Below, one piece after another: positions 9,976 to 22,096 of a stretch of 64,000 nucleotides of DNA. The DNA comes from Ailurus styani. Taxonomy: Eukaryota > Chordata > Mammalia > Carnivora > Ailuridae. How positions within the stretch are numbered: position 1 is the first letter of the stretch; each line of letters begins with the position of its first letter. A model generated the notes under the pieces. The model saw nothing but the letters and a program-made list of their open reading frames with translations, was not told the origin of the DNA and did no database searches. The stretch covers positions 1,627,440 through 1,691,439 of the forward strand of contig LNAC01000347.1 of the NCBI GenBank assembly GCA_002007465.1, written 5' to 3'. The position numbers and the translations under genes were made by a program.

Positions 9976-11504
9976 AAATAAGCTTTTTAGTTCTGAGGGA
10001 TAACACTGAACCTTCCTTTTGGCCCCCGACTCCCCACCTGAACTCATTTGTTAGGTCAAATGAGAGATCCAACAGAGGAGTTTGGAGAAAGAAATAGTTT
10101 CCTCCTAGCCACTGTGTAGGGCCCTCTGATAATGGAACCAGAGATGGTCAGTGGGGTTCCTGTGAACTGAGTAACTCCAAGCAGGTCCAAGACACCAATA
10201 AACGCCTACTGTATAGCAGCACATGCTAGAACTTTAGAGAAAAAGGAAAAGGAAAGGAGCAAATCAACCATTTGGGATCATGTTAGCAGCCTCAAAAGAG
10301 ACCTTTGAGACTAAATCAGATCCCCTCTAGAGGTAATCTTGCTGAAGTTAGTAAAAAGGGAGAGAGACCAAGAGATTTGGGTTGAAGCCTCCAGAGCAGC
10401 TTCTCTTGAACTCAAACTCCACAGTAATATTTTAGAACTATATGTTAAGAGAACGTTGACTGAGCCCGTGGAATGCAGAGTGAGGAATAAGAGACGATTA
10501 GCTCAGAACAATTCTCAGACAATTCTGTACGTGATTTGACTGAGAGAAGTGCCCACCTTCTTCTTAAAAAAGGAATTTTTTCCTCACAGGCTCATTGCTG
10601 GGATCTCCAAGTTTAGGTTTATAATAGTAGAAGCTACTCAGTGGTGGGAGAATGTCCATGAATGAAACGGCGTTATGTCTTAAGCAAGCTCTCCTCTATA
10701 TTTTGTAGCTTGTGGAGACACTGATCTGAAGAAATATGTACTTTAATCCCAAAGAATTAAGAACTGTTGGTCCTATAGACCCAACATAAGTATTTCCAAG
10801 GCTTCCACTGTTAAGTTTTTTGAAATATACACAGCATTTATAAAAACATAAATAATTTGGAAAATATTGCTTTCCTTACTTGATGTATTTAATAAACAGA
10901 TAAATATGCAATTCCCGTCAATGGGTTGCAACTTCATAATTGATCAATGAATCATTCAGTTGTAAAGATTTACTTTTTCTCTTGCCGAATTGTTCTAGAC
11001 CTTGAATGGACTAAAGGAGCTACAAAACATTATTCCTCACCTCAAGGAGCTTAGTGTTTACTTGGGAATAACAAGGGGATAGAATGTATGGGAATAGAGA
11101 AAAGAGATGTTCAGTCTATAATGACCTGACAATGTGAGTGATTAAGGTCCTAAAGGTTCTAGGACTCTAAAGAGGGGAGATCAAAGTGGAGGCATAACCA
11201 AGGAAGATTTCCTATGCCGTGGGCTCACTTCCTCCTGCTGTCTCTGACACTTTGCTCCATCGACCTTCTCTCCTCCACCTCAACCAGCTCCCCTATTATG
11301 AACCTGTCTCTCAGCATCCAAATACCGCATGCTTCTGTTCTGTATCTCCACTTCACCATTCTCTCTAGAGCAAGAGCCATCTTTGAACTGTCTCCATTTC
11401 TTTGCCTCTTCTTGATATTTTTACAAGCATAAAAGTGATTACCCTCACAACTAAATTGCATTTAGCAATGTGCCACATCAATGTCTTGCTCATCTTTGTC
11501 TTCT
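9976..11504. other. No gene recognised
   Basis: Unique-looking sequence, AT-rich at 10800-10980. The 11214-11565 part has short ORFs on both strands with no recognised domain. 9980-10540 could be old retroelement sequence but no family motif is secure. Confidence 0.45.
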
Positions 11505-11985
11505 GTTGGGGCAGTGGGTTAGTAGTTGAACATGGATCGCCTGGAGCCAGGCTGTTGAGGTTCAAACCCCAGGTCCGCAGGTTTCTAGCAGTGGAAAAGT
11601 TATGTTTTCTTTCTTGCGAATCAGTTTTCTCAACTGTAAAATGGAGAATAATAATAGTAGCTATCCTGGATCTTTATAAAAATTTATTAAACTAGGGTCA
11701 CCTGTGTGGCTCAGTGAGTTAAGCGTCTGACTCTTGGTTTTGGCTCAGGTCATGATCTCAGGGTCGTGAAATCAAGCCCCGAGTGGGGTTCTGCACTCAG
11801 TGCGGAGTCTGCTTGAGAGTCTTTCCCTTTGCCTCTCCCTCCTCCTCTGCTCTTCCTCCCACTTGGACTCTCTCAAATAAATAAATAAATACAATTTTAA
11901 AACAACTATTAAACTAGTAATGTAATCATTCAGAACTATGCTTGACAGAGAATACTCAGTAATTGTTAGCTATTATTATTATCCT
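11505..11985 (+). mobile_element. MIR SINE split by a CAN SINE
   Basis: Left part 11505-11695 shows 'gcctggagccaggctg', 'ggttcaaaccccagg' and 'ctcaactgtaaaatggagaa'. The right part 11918-11985 shows 'gcttgacagagaatactcag' and 'ttgttagctattattatta', the MIR tail. The two parts are contiguous in MIR once the CAN SINE at 11696-11906 and its TSD are removed. Confidence 0.85.
11696..11906 (+). mobile_element. CAN SINE with perfect 11 bp TSD, inside MIR
   Basis: 'tcacctgtgtggctcagtga' head, 'ttggctcaggtcatgatctc', CT-rich body and AAATAAATAAATAAAT tail. TSD 'tattaaactag' at 11685-11695 and 11907-11917. Confidence 0.97.
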
Positions 11986-12014
11986 TGCTTTCCACCTGAC
12001 CACTTTTCTTCCTG

Positions 12015-12970
12015 TTTAAGAATATCATTTAATGGTGGTTTTAGTAAGTTTGTGGTAAAACTTTCCCAGTTTCGTATGTTTTAAAATTCTTTTTCCTGTC
12101 CTCAAGCTTGAATGATAATACATTTGAATATAGAATACTCGACTGATGATAATTTTCCCTCAGTGGTTTGGAGACATTATTCCAGTGCCTTTGACATTTA
12201 CTGTCACTTATAGGAAGTCTTCAGTTACCCTAATCTTTATTCATTTTAAAGCAATATACATTTTCTGGTAGATTTTGAGGAGTTTACCTTGTCTTTGATA
12301 GATTACACATCTACTACAATATGTCTAGATGTAGTTTTATTTTTTTATCCTACTCAATGACTGCCATGCACTTTTGATTTAGATATTTTTTTTAATTTTG
12401 GAATATTCCATAGTATTTATCACTCCTCTGTCATTCTTGGCATTTCTTCCATGGAAGTCTTATTAAGTAATTGTTGGAGCCATTCAATCTTTACTCAGTA
12501 AACAGTAACTGCCATTTCATATTTTTATCTTCTTATAACTTGGTGCCAGTTTTTGTGTTAGTTCTGCAGTTCTGTGTTAACTTTGGTATAGTTACTTTTT
12601 CTTTATTCCAATCCAGAGTTTATTTATTAAATTTTATTTTTTATGTCATTGCCTATATTTTTCATTTGTAAGATTTCCAATTGTTCCCTTTTCATAACTG
12701 ATTTTATTTAATTTCTATTTCTGGTCCATTTCTAGTTTCTTTATTATTATTATTTAAATAAGCTTTACACCCAATGTGGGGCTTGAACTCATGACTCTGA
12801 GATCAAGAGTTGCATGCTCTACCAAATGAGCTGGCCAGGCACCCCTTGTTTCTTTCATTTTTAATGAAAGTTATATTTTCATTTATGTCTTTGAAAATTC
12901 CAAACATGAATTTATCTGGGTTTAATTTTTCTGTTTATTAGTACTTGATTTTTCAAGTTTGGGAACTTTA
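12015..12970. mobile_element. Old L1-like sequence, interrupted by a short SINE
   Basis: 'aatatagaatactcgactga', 'cattattccagtgcctttga', 'ctacaatatgtctagatgta' and 'gttttatttttttatcctac' parallel, in order, a common mammalian L1 segment ('ggatatagaattctaggttgac...attattccattg...tatgatgtgtctaggtgtgg...tttatcctg'). T-rich, strongly diverged, no open frame. Orientation not assigned. A tRNA-type SINE sits at 12743-12847. Confidence 0.6.
12743..12847 (-). mobile_element. Short tRNA-type carnivore SINE, minus strand
   Basis: About 105 bp; on the minus strand it reads 'gcctggccagctcatttggt', 'agagcatgcaactcttgatc' and 'gagttcaagccccacattgg', then an AT-rich tail. It has the tRNA-like head (A and B boxes) without the CT-rich body. 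TSD 'gtttcttt' at 12735-12742 and 12848-12855. Confidence 0.9.
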
Positions 12971-13169
12971 GTTTGCAGGTTTACTTTGAGTGGCATGTCT
13001 TCTCTTGTTTCCACTCTTCTCTCTCTAAACTTTCTTCTGCTGGCTTTTTTCCCCCAGAAGTTCTCTCTTGACCTCCTTTTATAAAAAGAGGTAGTATAAT
13101 CTGTTTTGTAACTCCTGTGCTCTTGGTTCTTTCCCTCACCAATGTATTATCTGAATTGTTACCCAAGTT

Positions 13170-13912
13170 GGTGTAACATCCCAAGTGTGTCCTTGCTTCA
13201 TTCTCATCCCTTCCCACCAGATTCTCTTCCTCTAAGTCTTACCCTTTCTGATGTGCTCTGTACTTCTATCGAAGTGAATTTTCTTAAAAAAGGAAATGCG
13301 ATCACAATACTCACCTCCTTAACATCCATCAATGGCTCCTCGTTGCTTTCATATTTCCAGAATAATAATTTGTGTATGACTCACAAAGTATTTCAGGGTG
13401 GGTTTCTTGCCATCTTCACCAGCTTCATCATTTGCTGTCCTCCTTAACACCATAACTGCCATACTGAACATCTTGCAGTATCTTGAATGTGCTGTATTTT
13501 CTCAGAATCTCTGTTATCTTCCTGCTCTAATCCTTTTGATTATGGTACTTGCCCAATTCTCCCTTGCTCTACTTTTACTCTCTGTCCAGTTGATACATAC
13601 TCAGGCATCAAAATACTACTCATGTATGACCTCTCCCAGGAAACTTTATAGATTTATCTTCCTACTTATCTTCTGTCTCTTAGAATTGGCCTCATAGAAA
13701 CTTGTGCCCAACTTACCTCCATTATCATGTTTGCTTGTTGTCTTTCCTTTTATGTTTTGAGTTTCTTGGGGGTCAGAAGTTATTTCTTTCCTTTATCTTT
13801 TTAAGCTCTGTATTCCCATCACCTAGCATAGCACCTACCCTGGAGCAAGTACTCAATATTTGTTGCATTAATATGCAAATGTTAAATACATAAATGAATG
13901 AATGAATTGAAC
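13170..13912 (+). mobile_element. L2 LINE, ORF2 end plus 3' UTR
   Basis: 'cacctccttaacatccatca', 'atggctcctcgttgctttca' and 'ccaggaaactttatagattt' match the end of L2. It finishes with 'cacctagcatagcacctacc', 'agtactcaatatttgttgca' and 'aatgaatgaatgaattg', the diagnostic L2 tail. ORFs at 13142-13893 are decayed L2, not host genes. Confidence 0.82.
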
Positions 13913-14029
13913 CCAGAGCCATTTCGGTGTCTGCTACATTAAGGACAGAAAAACAAGGGAAAGCTAGGTGGGGACTGAGAAAGAATCCTGGAATTTATTC
14001 ACAGAAAGGCCATCTTAGAGTTCCTGGAC

Positions 14030-14450
14030 ACCAACATTATTGACATGGGACAAGTAAGTGGGATTCACCCTGTCATATGGAGTCCCACACTTTTCCCAAT
14101 AGATAGTATGTGCCAGGGACCACCATAAACGTTGAGACACAAGTATGAACAAGTCAAGACCTCTGCGAGAGGGAACTAACACTCTAGGGGGGAGATACAG
14201 ATGAGTAAAATGATACTGCCAATACAACATGTGACTGCTAAAATGGACGAAGGAGTGGAATGTAGAGAGAACACAGAGGAGAAAATGAATGACTGCTTAT
14301 GGGAACCAGAAAAGGTTTCATGGAAGAGGCAACATTTCAACAGAGTTTTCAAGAAGGAGCAGAAATTTGGACAGAGAAGTAGATGAAGATCTTGAAGTTG
14401 AGGGAGGGGTGGAAAACCATGTAGGAGAGCTCATTGAGCTAAACACATTG
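14030..14450 (-). mobile_element. L2 3' end, minus strand
   Basis: 'tagtatgtgccagggaccac', 'tatgaacaagtcaagacctc', 'gggaactaacactctagggg' and 'aaaggtttcatggaagaggc' are the antisense L2 tail and upstream region in the right order. It lies about 120 bp after an L2 in the opposite orientation (tail to tail). Confidence 0.65.
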
Positions 14451-14477
14451 GGAAATTTGTAAAATTATGACATACAG

Positions 14478-14710
14478 AGTGGTATACCACAGACTCCCAG
14501 CTTTAGTATTTGAAAACCTGGATTCGAGTCCTGGCTTCCTCCTTGACCAGAATTGTCACCCTGAGATAGTTCTGTTGAGCATGATGTCAACTCGGGCCAG
14601 GTGCTTACAACATCTGAGTTCTACTTTCTTCCTTCGTAAAAGGAGAACGGCCATGTTTCCTGTAGCGATTGGAGGCATCAAATTAGTTAAAAGTTGTCAG
14701 AGCTTTTTAT
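14478..14710 (+). mobile_element. MIR SINE
   Basis: 'gtggtataccacagactccc', 'gaaaacctggattcgagtcc', 'tggcttcctccttgaccag' and 'cttcgtaaaaggagaa' follow MIR order. Diverged. Confidence 0.65.
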
Positions 14711-15049
14711 AAACTATGAAGTTTTCTTTATTTTGATGAGGACAACAAATATTTAACTAAATAAATGATGAAAGCTTTAGCTTTAGCCAGAACGCTGATG
14801 ATTCCATAGGCCACATAGATTTTTCATGCGCTGCAACCTAGAACCAAAATAAAAATCAAAATAATCTAAAAGCAAAATCCCTCAGACCCTTTCCCTTCTC
14901 CCTGAGAGCTAAACAGTCACCCTTTTCACAGTGTTCTGATCTTCAACAGAACTGGCAGTGGTTCAAGGCCCAGTTCAGGTACTTCTGAGTTCAAAAGTCT
15001 CAACACTTCTACAAAGTGATGAAATTTCTATTTTGCAAGCGCCACTGTG

Positions 15050-15061
15050 CCACAAGGGGGT
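15050..15061 (+). promoter_or_regulatory. CTCF-like motif
   Basis: 'ccacaagggggt' within 'gtgccacaagggggtagggg' matches 10 of 12 of the core CCASYAGRKGGC. Plus orientation. Motif match only. Confidence 0.3.
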
Positions 15062-18000
15062 AGGGGTGCTCTGTGTAAGGCTTCAGCATGCGCTCTCCCT
15101 AACCAAACCTTTTGACTCAAAATATGATTTATAAAAATTGGATTTTAATAGGTGTCTTCTATACCATATACATTTCTACTCACATGTTTCTTATAATTAA
15201 CATCTGTCCAGAGACATCAGCAAAGACATCAGTGTCCAACATACTTAAGGTCTGTCTTTCTGTCTAATGTTCAGCAGGACAGTTGTAGAGGGGCCAGAGA
15301 CGGTGACCCTAGGGTTGGGAGATTTGGTTACAAAGGCCACCTTTCATTAATCTGAACAGATAGCTACAGGGCAATGTGAATCCTCCACAACTGGATTTTA
15401 TCACAGCAAGTTCCTTTCGATGTGCGCACATTAAAAAGAATGCAATAATAATAAATAAAAAACCTTGTTTTTTTTCTCTTCTGTTCATTATGGAGTTCTT
15501 GAATGAAGAGGAAAATAAAATGATTAGATGAAAGAGGAACTGACTAATCCCTTAAAGTATGCATTAAAAAATTATTCACCATGTGTTTGCCTCTTAAGCA
15601 ACATGCCTTACAAAAAAACACAAAAAACAACGAGTCGAAACATGCAGGAGTAAGGCTATGACATCATTTCTGGATAAGGTGTCCTTCTTCCGTGCTGAGG
15701 TTGTCCAGGGCATAAATCCGCGGAGGTAGTCTGTGTGGAACACAAAAACACAGCTGGCACCCTGAGGAATTCCCCCCAGGATCCACAGAGCAAGTCTGAT
15801 CATTTACCTACGATGTTACGGAGCTAATGGATTCCACCTGCAGCAGGCTGGCCATGACATCCCCTTTTCTTCCAGGGTCCCGAAATGCTGAACCCCTCGC
15901 TCCCACCCTTTCTTTGTATTTACTTGGGATACTAACCCATCTGTACCTTGGGTTCAGATGGTGTCATTTGTTTGGTGAACTTCAACATGATGCCATTAGG
16001 AATTCACACTGTTGTTCTCTAAGGGCTCCGAGAAGAAAAACAAAGCTCTGTGTACCCGATGGCTTGGGTGGAGATGCAGGCGGTCACAGTGTTTCCCCAT
16101 CCCCACAGTGGCACACAGCCGTTCTGGGCGCAGGAGCAATCTGTCTATAATCAGTGACAGATTCCGCCTCCGCTAAAGGAAAGGGCCAGAGGAGAGCAGC
16201 GCGGACCAGTACAATAGCGAGGCAGGTGCTCCGGTCAGACCCCACTCTACCAGGAAACGCTTCTGGAATGCATGACCAATTTGGTTTCAGAACAGAATAC
16301 TCTCTTTAATGGACAGAAAACACTAACCTTTTCTTTTTCCTTTTCCCTTTTCCCTCAAGCCCCCACCCTCCTGACTCCCTACTTTCAACGAGCCCCCTTT
16401 CCACTTAACCCTTTCAAAGGAGAAATGGCCAGGCTCCAATCTGCCCCCACCCATCCATCTATGTGTTGCTTTGAAAACAACCCAGGAAGAAGAGTAAAAA
16501 TCCATTAGCCAGGAGATCAAATCTGTTCTCAGCTGAGGAGCACAGTGAAATGATGGGGGCGGCGGGGGGAGTCTGAGGGTATTACCAACTCGGTAAAACT
16601 AAACTACAAAAAACCTACAAGTTTCACTTTTATTTCCGATTGTCATCTGTAAACAACTTCAGGAAGCATACTTTTAGAAAAAAGCCTAGAATATTAGAAA
16701 TCTGGAAATACGGGCTCTGAAAGGAAGAAATATACGATTAAATTGGAGATGACAAAAATCACATTAAAATCACACATCCTTTTAGAGATCATGTAGCATT
16801 AGAGTGAAATTTAAAAAAATCTCACTTTAAAGAGTCTCGGGTGGGTCAAGTTGGCGTAATAGCAATTGAATCAGATAATAAATAATACCGTTACCATCAT
16901 GACTTTGGAATTTACTCACACATATGTATGGGTGACATCACTAGACTGTATATTATTCAATATACCCATTTCCCAACACAAAGAAAAATACCGTAACTTG
17001 GGTGGGGGATAGTTATCCAATTTTCCAATCAAATTCTTACATATGCATACCCTGACTCTATTGACAAAGAAAGATGTAAGCAGTCTTGTATGGTTTCTTT
17101 TCCATGCAACCATATTTGAAATGCAATGATAGAGAGTAACGTATATTAACAGTAATAAGGGTTTCCCCTCCGAGAGTTATTGTAACTTATCTTTGAAGTT
17201 AAGCTCATTTATCATGGGGAGAATAGACCCCAAAAAGTACAGCAGCCGCGGCATCCTGCCTGAGGCAGAGTTAGAGATTTCCAATAGCTGCTGTAAAGAA
17301 ACATTTTGAAAATGCGTTCACTACTGCACCAATAAATCTTAAGACAGAAGAGTTTTAATTACAGAGGATGGCAAAGCCAGGATTTTTCAAATGAACCCAA
17401 AACTATGACTTGAGAGTGCCTCCCCACATATTACCCGACCTTTGATAAATTTCTGTGTTCTGCATCTGGGAACAAAAATCTTATTAGGCAGGACTTCTGG
17501 AGGATAGCTTCATTTGTAACATAGTAGCAGGAGAAACAATGGAAGTGAAATATAGGAAGCCACTCCATATGCAAAGAACATGATAGGTGCACCATGAATT
17601 CTTTGGGGTATATTGCAGATCCTATGTACAGGAGAACATGTCATGCATGTGTATGAAGCTTCCTTGCATGTATATATGGACATGTGTTTGTATACGGGCT
17701 TGATCCTCAATAGACTGCTTCTTTAAGGAAAGAAAAAAATATTAGTGTCATTTGTGTCTTAGTACCAAAAATGAACTCTTTTATTTCTTAGGGAAAAAAA
17801 ATTAAGGTTAATGAAATTAGGGGTTGTTTAAATCAGACGCAATTAAAATGCACACATTTCTTTTCCTGGAATCTGCAATTGTATTCAACGTTTGCAGTAC
17901 AACGCCTGCCTGTAGGATAAATAATTTAATGGGTTTTGTGATTTGGTACTAAAAGCATAACAAAATCCTACAGCTGTAGCCTCATTTTTCTCCACACTCA

Positions 18001-18952
18001 AACTGTTCCCTTCTTAGATTGCATATTTTTTCCAATTTTTTTTTAAGAACACAAAGTAGGTTCTACATCTTTGAGAACCAATTTCCAACATAATAGGTAA
18101 TTGCACATAATTACAGGAGTTTCAGAAACTGAAACAAGAAAAAAAATCTCTCCTCACTCCAAACCTTCTTTCTTCAAGATCAGAATTAAATCACCATCTG
18201 ATTCTATTCAACTTTGCCCTTTATTACAACAAATGATGTATGCTGAGAATAGCCCAAAGTGAAAACTACCCTAAATGCTTCTGTTTTCTAGTCATTCAGT
18301 ATTAATTTAGCATTTTGATTATACAAACATGAGGACAGGTTTTTATAAATTGCTTCACTTTTACATGTGGCATGCTATGCTGCAAGGGAATGTGGTCAGT
18401 TTAAGGCTTTGGAACAGTAGGGACTGCATTTTTAATTACCTTGCTAATTTCCCGCATCCACACTTTTAAGTACTTCCTGATATGCGTTAATCCTCATGCA
18501 CTCAGAAGGAGACCAAGGACCAAAGGGACACCTGGCTTCCGTGGCTCCAGAAAGATGACGTCGAACTTCCCAAAGAGGATACGCAGGCAAGTATAATAGT
18601 GCACAAATGAACTCTGTCTTCCCTCATCTTTGTGTATTTCTTCAGGGTTGTGATTGAAGTGAGGTTGGGACCTCAGGCAAAGGTAAGTTCTCGCTCCAGG
18701 GCCTTTCCGGGCGTTAAAGATTCATAGCTGGAAACCACAGCTTCTGGGCTTTTCTCCGCTCAGGGGAAACTTGTGGCAACCCTGTCTCCCTGCCCCCTTT
18801 CCCTCACAGGAGACTGTAGATCAGAGGCGGGAAGAGCACTTTCAGAACTTCCTCTTTTCCTACCTTTCCAAATAAAAAATAAACACATCTCATTCAGTGG
18901 GTAGGTTAAATTCGCTTGATTGTCTTTTGAGCGTGTGTTGTGGCTATTAAGG

Positions 18953-18964
18953 GCCACCTAGTGG
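18953..18964 (-). promoter_or_regulatory. CTCF-like motif, perfect core
   Basis: 'gccacctagtgg'; its reverse complement 'ccactaggtggc' matches 12 of 12 of CCASYAGRKGGC. Minus orientation, so convergent with the weaker plus motif at 15050. Binding not shown. Confidence 0.45.
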
Positions 18965-19529
18965 CTTATAAACTGGCTGCTGCTCAGACTCCAGGAGGAA
19001 GAAGTGGGGCGGGGACTTTAGTCTTAGAACCCAGAAAATGGACTGAGTGCTGTCGACGGGGGGCATCTTCAACTTACTTCTTTATCTGCTAGGAGACTCA
19101 AGTGTCAAATGTATCAGAGAGCTCAGGTCACGCTCTCCAGCCAATCCTGGGAACATTATGGATACTGGCAATTCAATATTCATCTCTTTATGCAGAGTTA
19201 GAAGTGAGGGAACAGGTCTGTGGGCTTGATCACGGGGACAAAATTTGGGGATTCTAATCCTCATTGATTAGTAAATAATTTCACAGTTTAAAAAAACCCA
19301 ACCTACAACAACAAAACATGAATAGTCAAGGAGTCGTCATTTCCAGAACAAATCAGCTTCAACTTCAAAACACAGGTAAGACAAGACTGTGTCATTCCTC
19401 CCCTGTTGCAGGTCTGAACGATAACAGCGCAGATGAGAGCAGGTCAGAGATGGGCTCGGAAGATAATGCTCAAGAGAAGCGATGTGGGGGAAAGGCATTT
19501 GACTTACTCTTAGAGAATCTAGAGTAACT

Positions 19530-19690
19530 TCCTAAAATAGGGACTTTGCAAAAGTCTCTGCACCTCACTTTTCTCGACTACAAAATGGGAGTAATGATAA
19601 AAATAACGTATCTGTAGGAAGGCAGAGATTGGACCACAGAATGCCTTTAGTGTTCGTCATGTAGTGCTTTGATTGTTGGCATGTCTCTAT
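19530..19690 (+). mobile_element. MIR-like fragment
   Basis: 'gcacctcacttttctcgact' with 'acaaaatgggagtaatgata' resembles the MIR 'cctcagtttcctcatctgtaaaatggggataat' core. Flanks are poorly matched. Confidence 0.5.
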
Positions 19691-20067
19691 CTTGCTATGC
19701 TGTGAGGTTTTCATCCACGTCTCCCTGACCCCTCCAGAGTGTCTGGAGCACAAGCATTCCACAGTATTTGACAAATGGCTGCGTGATGGCGGGGTTAACT
19801 CTCTTGAGATCCCCATCCATTTTAGGTCTGTGACCTTATGACAGTCCATTCAAGAAAGCAGAAGTCAGATAAGCCCTTTTGTTTTGCATATGATCTTACA
19901 ACTGCTTCTTGCTGAATTCCCCCAAGGCACCCCATCCCCCAAAATGATTGAATAATTGGATGGGGTGAACTTGTCAGACATTTTCCTTACATTCCACATA
20001 ATGCCTTCCACAACTTGGGAACTTATTAAATACATGTTGAAATGAATAGTAAACCTATAACTTAAGG
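19691..20067. other. No gene or repeat recognised
   Basis: Unique sequence between a MIR-like fragment and a hAT-like element. Confidence 0.5.
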
Positions 20068-20114
20068 CAAGGTTGGCAAACCAGGCCAAGAAGGCTTAGT
20101 GCCTATTTAAAAAA

Positions 20115-20146
<32 letters not shown>

Positions 20147-20301
20147 GTTGGAAAGCAGCCACACTCACTCACTGATGTTTGTTCATGGCTGTTTTTGTGC
20201 TGCAATGCTAGAGTCGAGTTGTTGCGACAGAGACCATATGGCCTGTAAACACTGAAATATTTGCTATCTGGCCCCTTGGAGAAAACATTTGCTAACTCTT
20301 G
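20068..20301 (+). mobile_element. Non-autonomous hAT-like DNA transposon with (TTTTG)n expansion
   Basis: Begins 'caaggttggcaaacc' and ends 'catttgctaactcttg', decayed inverted ends of the 'caggggttggcaaact' family. Internal 'gttgcgacagagaccatatg', 'gcctgtaaacactgaaatat' and 'gctatctggcccctt' are diagnostic. Flanks 'acttaagg' (20060-20067) and 'acttatag' (20302-20309) agree at 6 of 8, consistent with the 8 bp hAT TSD. A (TTTTG)n run at 20118-20149 grew from the element's own 'gtttttgtaaataaagtttt' segment. Assignment to the Charlie group is from memory. The plus sign is an arbitrary orientation. Confidence 0.78.
20118..20149 (+). repeat. (TTTTG)n microsatellite, about 6 units
   Basis: Pentanucleotide repeat inside the hAT-like element, preceded by an A/T run. 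Confidence 0.95.
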
Positions 20302-21194
20302 ACTTATAGGATTATTTGCTTTATCCACTCATATAAATTTGCCGAGATTGTGAATTCTGGTCTTTCATCTCTGATCAGAGAATTAGGATCGATTATATTA
20401 ATAGCAATGTGATTCACAGGAGTTACTCACCGTGTCCCTGCATAGACCCTGAACTCAAAGTGAGCTAGTGTTATCGTACGTTCCTCTGGCCTCACAAGGA
20501 ACAGAGGCTCTCTTTTTCCATCCTCATCAAATAGTTCTCAAGGAACACCTCCTGGTCTCACACATAATTTTGTGACATAGCAAGTTTCAGGCTGCCAATG
20601 TATAAACTCTTGTAAGATCAGATAACAAATAGTTCTTGGGCTGCCATAGCCTAGACACGGATGACTCCAGGAGGTGTGAAGAAAGATTAGTTTGAGGGAC
20701 ACAAATGAAGGATTTAATAATATGTACATATATATGTTAAGAAAATGAAGTTACTTTTCATCACACTAAAGTCATCTTTTTTCTCCAAATAATGTTTGTT
20801 ATTCTCAGACTTTGGAAAGTGATATTATGGAGACTCCAGAATGGTGAGTAACATCAAATATGATTGCGTTCACTACTCTACAAATGCATGTAGGGTGTCA
20901 TTGTGGGCTGTGTGTGTGTGTGGTTTATATGCCACAGGTAAAGCATGTGCACATCTTTCACAGAGATGGTATGTTTATACCATGTGGATTAGGGTTAAGT
21001 ATTAAGATCAACATTTTAGCTAGTATTAGAAAAGCTCTTATGTCCATAATATGCTGTTGCGAACCCACAGATGAAACACACAGTCAATATCTGGGGCTAA
21101 AGGGTAGAGATCTTGTCTAGATTTCCATAAAGGGAGTTGATACAGTGAAAAAAATGTTTCAGCATGCTTTCCGAATGGAGAGGTTATGTTCACA
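20302..21194. other. No gene recognised; short (GT) tract
   Basis: AT-leaning unique sequence with a small GT repeat at about 20910-20922. ORFs at 20538-20729 and 20860-21120 match nothing. Confidence 0.5.
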
Positions 21195-21425
21195 GAGCTA
21201 GTATTCATACATTCAGACACTGACCTTCAGTCCTGGCTCTCTCTCCTAGACTATGTGGGACTTCTTACAGGTTACTTAACTATTCTGTCCCTCAGTGTGC
21301 TCATCTACAAAATGGGGATACTGCTAATGCTCCTGGTAATATTGTCTTAACGAGCACATGAGTTGATACAGGGGAAGCTCTTAGAACAGTGCTTGGCTCA
21401 ACAAATGACAATTACTATTTCTGGT
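21195..21425 (+). mobile_element. Near full-length MIR SINE
   Basis: 'tcagtcctggctctctctcc', 'aggttacttaactattctgt', 'catctacaaaatggggatac' and 'cttagaacagtgcttggctc' are all in MIR order, with a tail 'aacaaatgacaattactatt'. Confidence 0.88.
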
Positions 21426-22080
21426 CCCCAGTTCAGCAGGAGCCTCTTCTCTCTGAACCTCATTTATTTTTTTCTAAAATGAAGTTTATGGAAGAATAGT
21501 TTATCTACCTTACAACTTTAATTTGTTCTTATGTATTTCATGGATGGTGTGGGAAGATCTAAAGAATAACAGAAGGTGATAGGGAAATTGGGACAGTCAA
21601 AAGCAGAGTTAGAAAGATAGTAAGTAGAGCTGAAGTTCTGTACAAGCACCTGAGTGTTAACACACGCATATGGACACAAAGGCTCACATGCCCACACCAT
21701 CCACCCACTCACACACACACACTCACACTCACACCTACACCCCATGTTTGGCATCAACATCTGTCATACTGAAGAAGCCTTAATGTTATAGTCATTAGAC
21801 AGCAGCTCCAAGGAGTTGTTTCTCACAGTAAATTGAGGTTTGTTTTATTTTCTTACACTTGTTAAAAAACAAAACAAAATCTTTTCTGAAAATATAGCAA
21901 CCACAATCTTCCATGCCAGGAAGCTTTTAGGAAATGGTACCTTTTAGCAAAATACTTCGAGGCAGAGGTTAGAAGAAAAACGCAGATTCCAGCACATCTA
22001 ATCTTGTGTGAGCATACAGAGAATTCAAATCTCTTTTCCCAGGTAAATGTAAAATTAGACCATACAGAATAATTTTAAGA
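21426..22080. other. No gene recognised; CA-rich low complexity
   Basis: Contains CA-rich imperfect repeats at about 21660-21740 ('cactcacacacacacactca'). Otherwise unremarkable. Confidence 0.5.
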
Positions 22081-22096
22081 GTTACTAGAAAAACAG

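Larger units (their letters stand above)
14711..19529. other. 4.8 kb without a recognisable transposon; candidate conserved non-coding interval
   Basis: The longest stretch in the window with no SINE, LINE or LTR motif I can recognise. It contains AT-rich blocks (16600-18480), moderately GC-rich blocks (15880-16220, 18520-18840), two CTCF-like motifs and short chance ORFs. No exon or splice-bounded frame is evident. Lack of insertions is compatible with constraint but does not prove it. Confidence 0.45.
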
